A DNA stretch of 64,000 nucleotides from Sphaerotilus sp. (GTDB lineage: Bacteria > Pseudomonadota > Gammaproteobacteria > Burkholderiales > Burkholderiaceae_C). Positions 62,245 through 64,000 of the stretch are shown piece by piece. The stretch covers positions 1 through 64,000 of the forward strand of contig NZ_JAAFKF010000001.1 of the NCBI RefSeq assembly GCF_013299175.1. Direction: 5' to 3'. Each line of letters starts with the position of its first letter. Position 1 is the stretch's first letter. Both the position numbers and the translations under genes were made by a program. A model generated the notes under the pieces. It had not been told where the DNA came from and did no database searches. It saw only the letters and a program-made list of their open reading frames with translations.

Positions 62245-62682
62245 TCAGCGGGTCAGGTAGCCCGACGTTCGGGTCGCCAGGCGACCGAACAGGCGGTCCA
62301 GCCGGGTGGAGGGGGCTGCGGTACCGGGGGTGGTGCCGGTGTCGGTCGGACGGGACGGTGGGCTGCCATGGCCGGTGGCGGTGGCGGCGGGCGGCTCGCT
62401 CGGGCTGGCCAGTCGGTGCAGGATCGACGAGAGCGTCGACGGCCCGGTCTGCGTGTCCTGGCCCACGCGCAGCACCCGCGGCAGCTCGCTGGCCGATGGC
62501 GGCACCGCAGGCACCGGCTCCGCACTGGCGGCGAGCGCGGTCAGCGCCGGATCGACCGTGCGGCCCATCGCCGCGCGGCGCACCGCTGCCCGCGAGGCGT
62601 TGTACTTGGCCAGATCCTGGTAGATGCCGGCGTCGTGGCCCAGCGTCTTCAGCAGGTTGTGGATGTCGTCACCGTTGTTCAT
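62245..62682 (-). CDS. bcsP: BcsP/BcsR-like cellulose synthesis accessory protein
   Basis: 145 residues from ATG 62682. The N-terminal 'NNGDDIHNLLKTLGHDAGIYQDLA' is the BcsR/BcsP signature; the remainder is Pro/Ser/Thr-rich and ends 'RLFGRLATRTSGYLTR'. BcsP-type proteins in Betaproteobacteria are thought to help position or stabilise the synthase. It sits between bcsD and bcsA. The usual partner BcsQ (MinD-like ATPase) is not encoded in the interval. Confidence 0.75.
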   Translation of the reverse strand: MNNGDDIHNLLKTLGHDAGIYQDLAKYNASRAAVRRAAMGRTVDPALTALAASAEPVPAVPPSASELPRVLRVGQDTQTGPSTLSSILHRLASPSEPPAATATGHGSPPSRPTDTGTTPGTAAPSTRLDRLFGRLATRTSGYLTR

Positions 62683-62734
62683 GGAAAGGCTCTTGCTCGT
62701 GCTGCGACAGGACAACTGGGCCTGATGCGCCGGA

Positions 62735-63202
62735 TCAGGCGGCCAGGGCAAAAACGTACACGGGTTCGGCGCTGGCGGTGTCGGTGGCGATCTGCTGCAC
62801 GCGCAGGCGGTCGCCTGCACCGGCCGCCCGCAGCCACTGTTCATACGCCCCCTCCAGTACCGCCGGGGACCACGCGCGGCTGCCGGACCCGAAGGCGGCT
62901 TCGATGGGGGCGCAGTGGTGGACAATGCGCAGCGCATCATTGGTATCGTTGAGTTCCACCCAGCCCCAGTCCATGCCGGCCCAGACGCTGTTCATGGCGG
63001 CTTCCAGGTCGGGCAGCAGCTCCAGCGTGGGCAACGGCGCGTTGCGGGCCATCGAGGCACCGAGGCGGCGCATGAGCGCGCGGGACTGGTCGGGTTCGAT
63101 CCGGGTGTTCATCTCATGCGCCAAGGCCCCCAGGAAGGAGCGCCACTGCGCAGAGCACCGGTATCGCAGGTGATAGTCATGATCGGATTGCGGACGGTTC
63201 AT
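62735..63202 (-). CDS. bcsD: Cellulose synthase subunit D
   Basis: 155 residues, normal for BcsD. 'WRSFLGALAHEMNTRIEPDQSRALMRRLGASMARNAPLP', 'LEAAMNSVWAGMDWGWVELNDTNDALRIVHHCAPI' and 'VLEGAYEQWLRAAGAG' match the periplasmic octamer-forming BcsD family that organises glucan chains in type I cellulose operons. It is the first gene of the operon and follows a 268-bp promoter-containing gap. Confidence 0.88.
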   Translation of the reverse strand: MNRPQSDHDYHLRYRCSAQWRSFLGALAHEMNTRIEPDQSRALMRRLGASMARNAPLPTLELLPDLEAAMNSVWAGMDWGWVELNDTNDALRIVHHCAPIEAAFGSGSRAWSPAVLEGAYEQWLRAAGAGDRLRVQQIATDTASAEPVYVFALAA

Positions 63203-63470
63203 CGGCGATTGATCTGCAAAAACCGGTTAAAGTAAGCAAAATTGTGCAAAATTACACTTATTCGGGGGATGGTACCATGGTGAATATTGATGTATTGCAA
63301 ACACTTTCATTCCGTTGCAGTTTGTGGCGAATGCGGAATGCAAGCTGAATCCAGGGTGAACATTTCCGGTTTTTGCACTCCCTCTTGTGGGGGACACAGA
63401 CTGCGCTTGAGGGGGTTGGCGCGCCGCTACCATCGATCTGCCGTGACTGCGGTGCTGTCTGGAGAGTTCG
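63203..63470. promoter_or_regulatory. Divergent regulatory region between bcsD and the response regulator
   Basis: This AT-richer 268-bp gap separates the cellulose operon (left) from a response-regulator gene (right). It contains a direct repeat GCAAAATT at 63236-63243 and 63246-63253, exactly 10 bp apart, in the position of the bcsD promoter. GGAGAG at 63461-63466 is a ribosome binding site for the rightward gene. No promoter hexamers are unambiguous. Confidence 0.45.
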
Positions 63471-64000
63471 ATGAAGGTACTGCTGATCGATGACCACCCA
63501 CTGATCCTGTCGGCGATGCAGAGCGTGATCCTTGGCCTGGGCGCCAACGTCGAGGCGCTGGGGGTGGAGACGGCGGCCGAGTGCCGTGCGCTGTTGCGGC
63601 AGGACTCGGATTTCGACCTGGTGCTGCTCGATCTGCACCTGGACGACGCCAGCGGCTTTGACGTGCTGGACGAGTTGCGGATGGGCTATCCGGCGCTGCC
63701 GGTGGTGGTCGTGTCGGCTTCCGACCGGGCCAGCGACGTGATCCGCGCCATCGACTCGGGTGCCATGGGATTCGTGCCGAAGCGTGCCAGCAACGAGCTG
63801 CTGTTCGAGGCGCTGCACCTGGTGATGTCCGGCGGCATCTATGTCCCGCCCATGACGCCCAGCCTCGGGGACTCGGCGCTGTCCACCGGCTTGTCGGGTG
63901 CGGGTGCGGGTGTCGGGCCGCTGATGCCGGGTTCGCTGGGTGCTTCGGTGGAGGACGACCGGCTGGCGTTCGGTGGCCACCGCGCGGCAGGCCGCCGTGT
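63471..64000 (+). CDS. NarL/FixJ-type response regulator, 3' end beyond window
   Basis: 176 codons are visible and the frame is open at the right edge. The receiver domain (1 to about 120) has the acidic pair D7-D8 in 'VLLIDDHP', phospho-acceptor D54 in 'LVLLDLHLDD', 'VVVSAS' and K103 in 'GFVPKRAS'. A Gly/Ala/Ser/Pro-rich linker follows. The 'DDHP' start and 'RASNELLFEAL' helix are typical of LuxR-type regulators, so a C-terminal helix-turn-helix is expected outside the window. It diverges from bcsDPABZC and may control it, which is inference. Confidence 0.82.
   Translation, partial: MKVLLIDDHPLILSAMQSVILGLGANVEALGVETAAECRALLRQDSDFDLVLLDLHLDDASGFDVLDELRMGYPALPVVVVSASDRASDVIRAIDSGAMGFVPKRASNELLFEALHLVMSGGIYVPPMTPSLGDSALSTGLSGAGAGVGPLMPGSLGASVEDDRLAFGGHRAAGRR

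Overview
The window is high-GC and densely coded, without rRNA, tRNA, IS element or CRISPR array that I could recognise. The gene set fits a heterotrophic betaproteobacterium of the order Burkholderiales: a BcsD/BcsP-type cellulose operon, maltoporin plus MalEFGK, Tat-exported multicopper oxidase and several chromosomal toxin-antitoxin pairs. The Leptothrix/Sphaerotilus/Ideonella neighbourhood is a guess from gene content, not a determination.

Layout. (1) 1-4.1 kb is a small defence/stress island: the start of a Uma2-like gene, vapBC, mazEF and a TIR-NTPase-TPR (STAND/NLR-like) protein. (2) 4.2-6.7 kb holds an IlvD/Edd-family sugar-acid dehydratase and an RraA/HMG-aldolase-like protein behind an 18-bp perfect palindrome. 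(3) 6.9-18.2 kb is a compact contractile injection system (CIS) cluster: tail-terminator-like, one sheath, one tube, a proline-rich protein, LysM hub, VgrG-like spike, PAAR-like tip, gp25, baseplate J with a beta-propeller-like C-terminus, tail protein I, then two bitopic membrane proteins and a convergent polytopic one. No tape measure, AAA+ ATPase, fibre or obvious effector is present. (4) 18.3-27.2 kb is housekeeping: msrAB, a small membrane protein, acyl-CoA dehydrogenase, nhaR, terC, a second TA pair group (yefM-yoeB, vapBC), ilvD, and an EamA transporter with a histidine-rich tail. (5) 27.2-42.7 kb is a long co-directional maltodextrin operon read on the minus strand: malR, lamB, GH13 alpha-glucosidase, malK, malE, malF, malG, a free-standing secreted CBM41/PUD protein, three tandem paralogous secreted GH13 amylases, and an exported lipoprotein-like protein of unknown role. 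(6) 42.8-44.7 kb and 50.0-52.05 kb carry inositol-type genes (IolI-like isomerase with a LacI regulator; iolG and a second Gfo/Idh/MocA dehydrogenase). (7) 44.8-49.9 kb holds a GspC-like bitopic protein, a SCO1-like protein, a multicopper oxidase and a cytochrome c fused to a periplasmic-binding-protein domain. (8) 52.1-63.2 kb is the bcsD-bcsP-bcsA-bcsB-bcsZ-bcsC cellulose operon on the minus strand, with a truncated NarL-type response regulator diverging from it at the right edge.

How it works together. In the starch region, secreted amylases and the CBM41 protein would generate and hold maltodextrins outside, LamB admits them, MalEFGK imports them, the cytoplasmic GH13 hydrolase finishes them, and MalR controls lamB through a pair of operators about three helical turns apart. 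The cellulose operon makes and exports a matrix polymer. The most unusual locus is the reduced CIS cluster with membrane-anchored accessory genes and a propeller-bearing baseplate protein. Functional claims rest on my reading of translated sequence; no database search was run.
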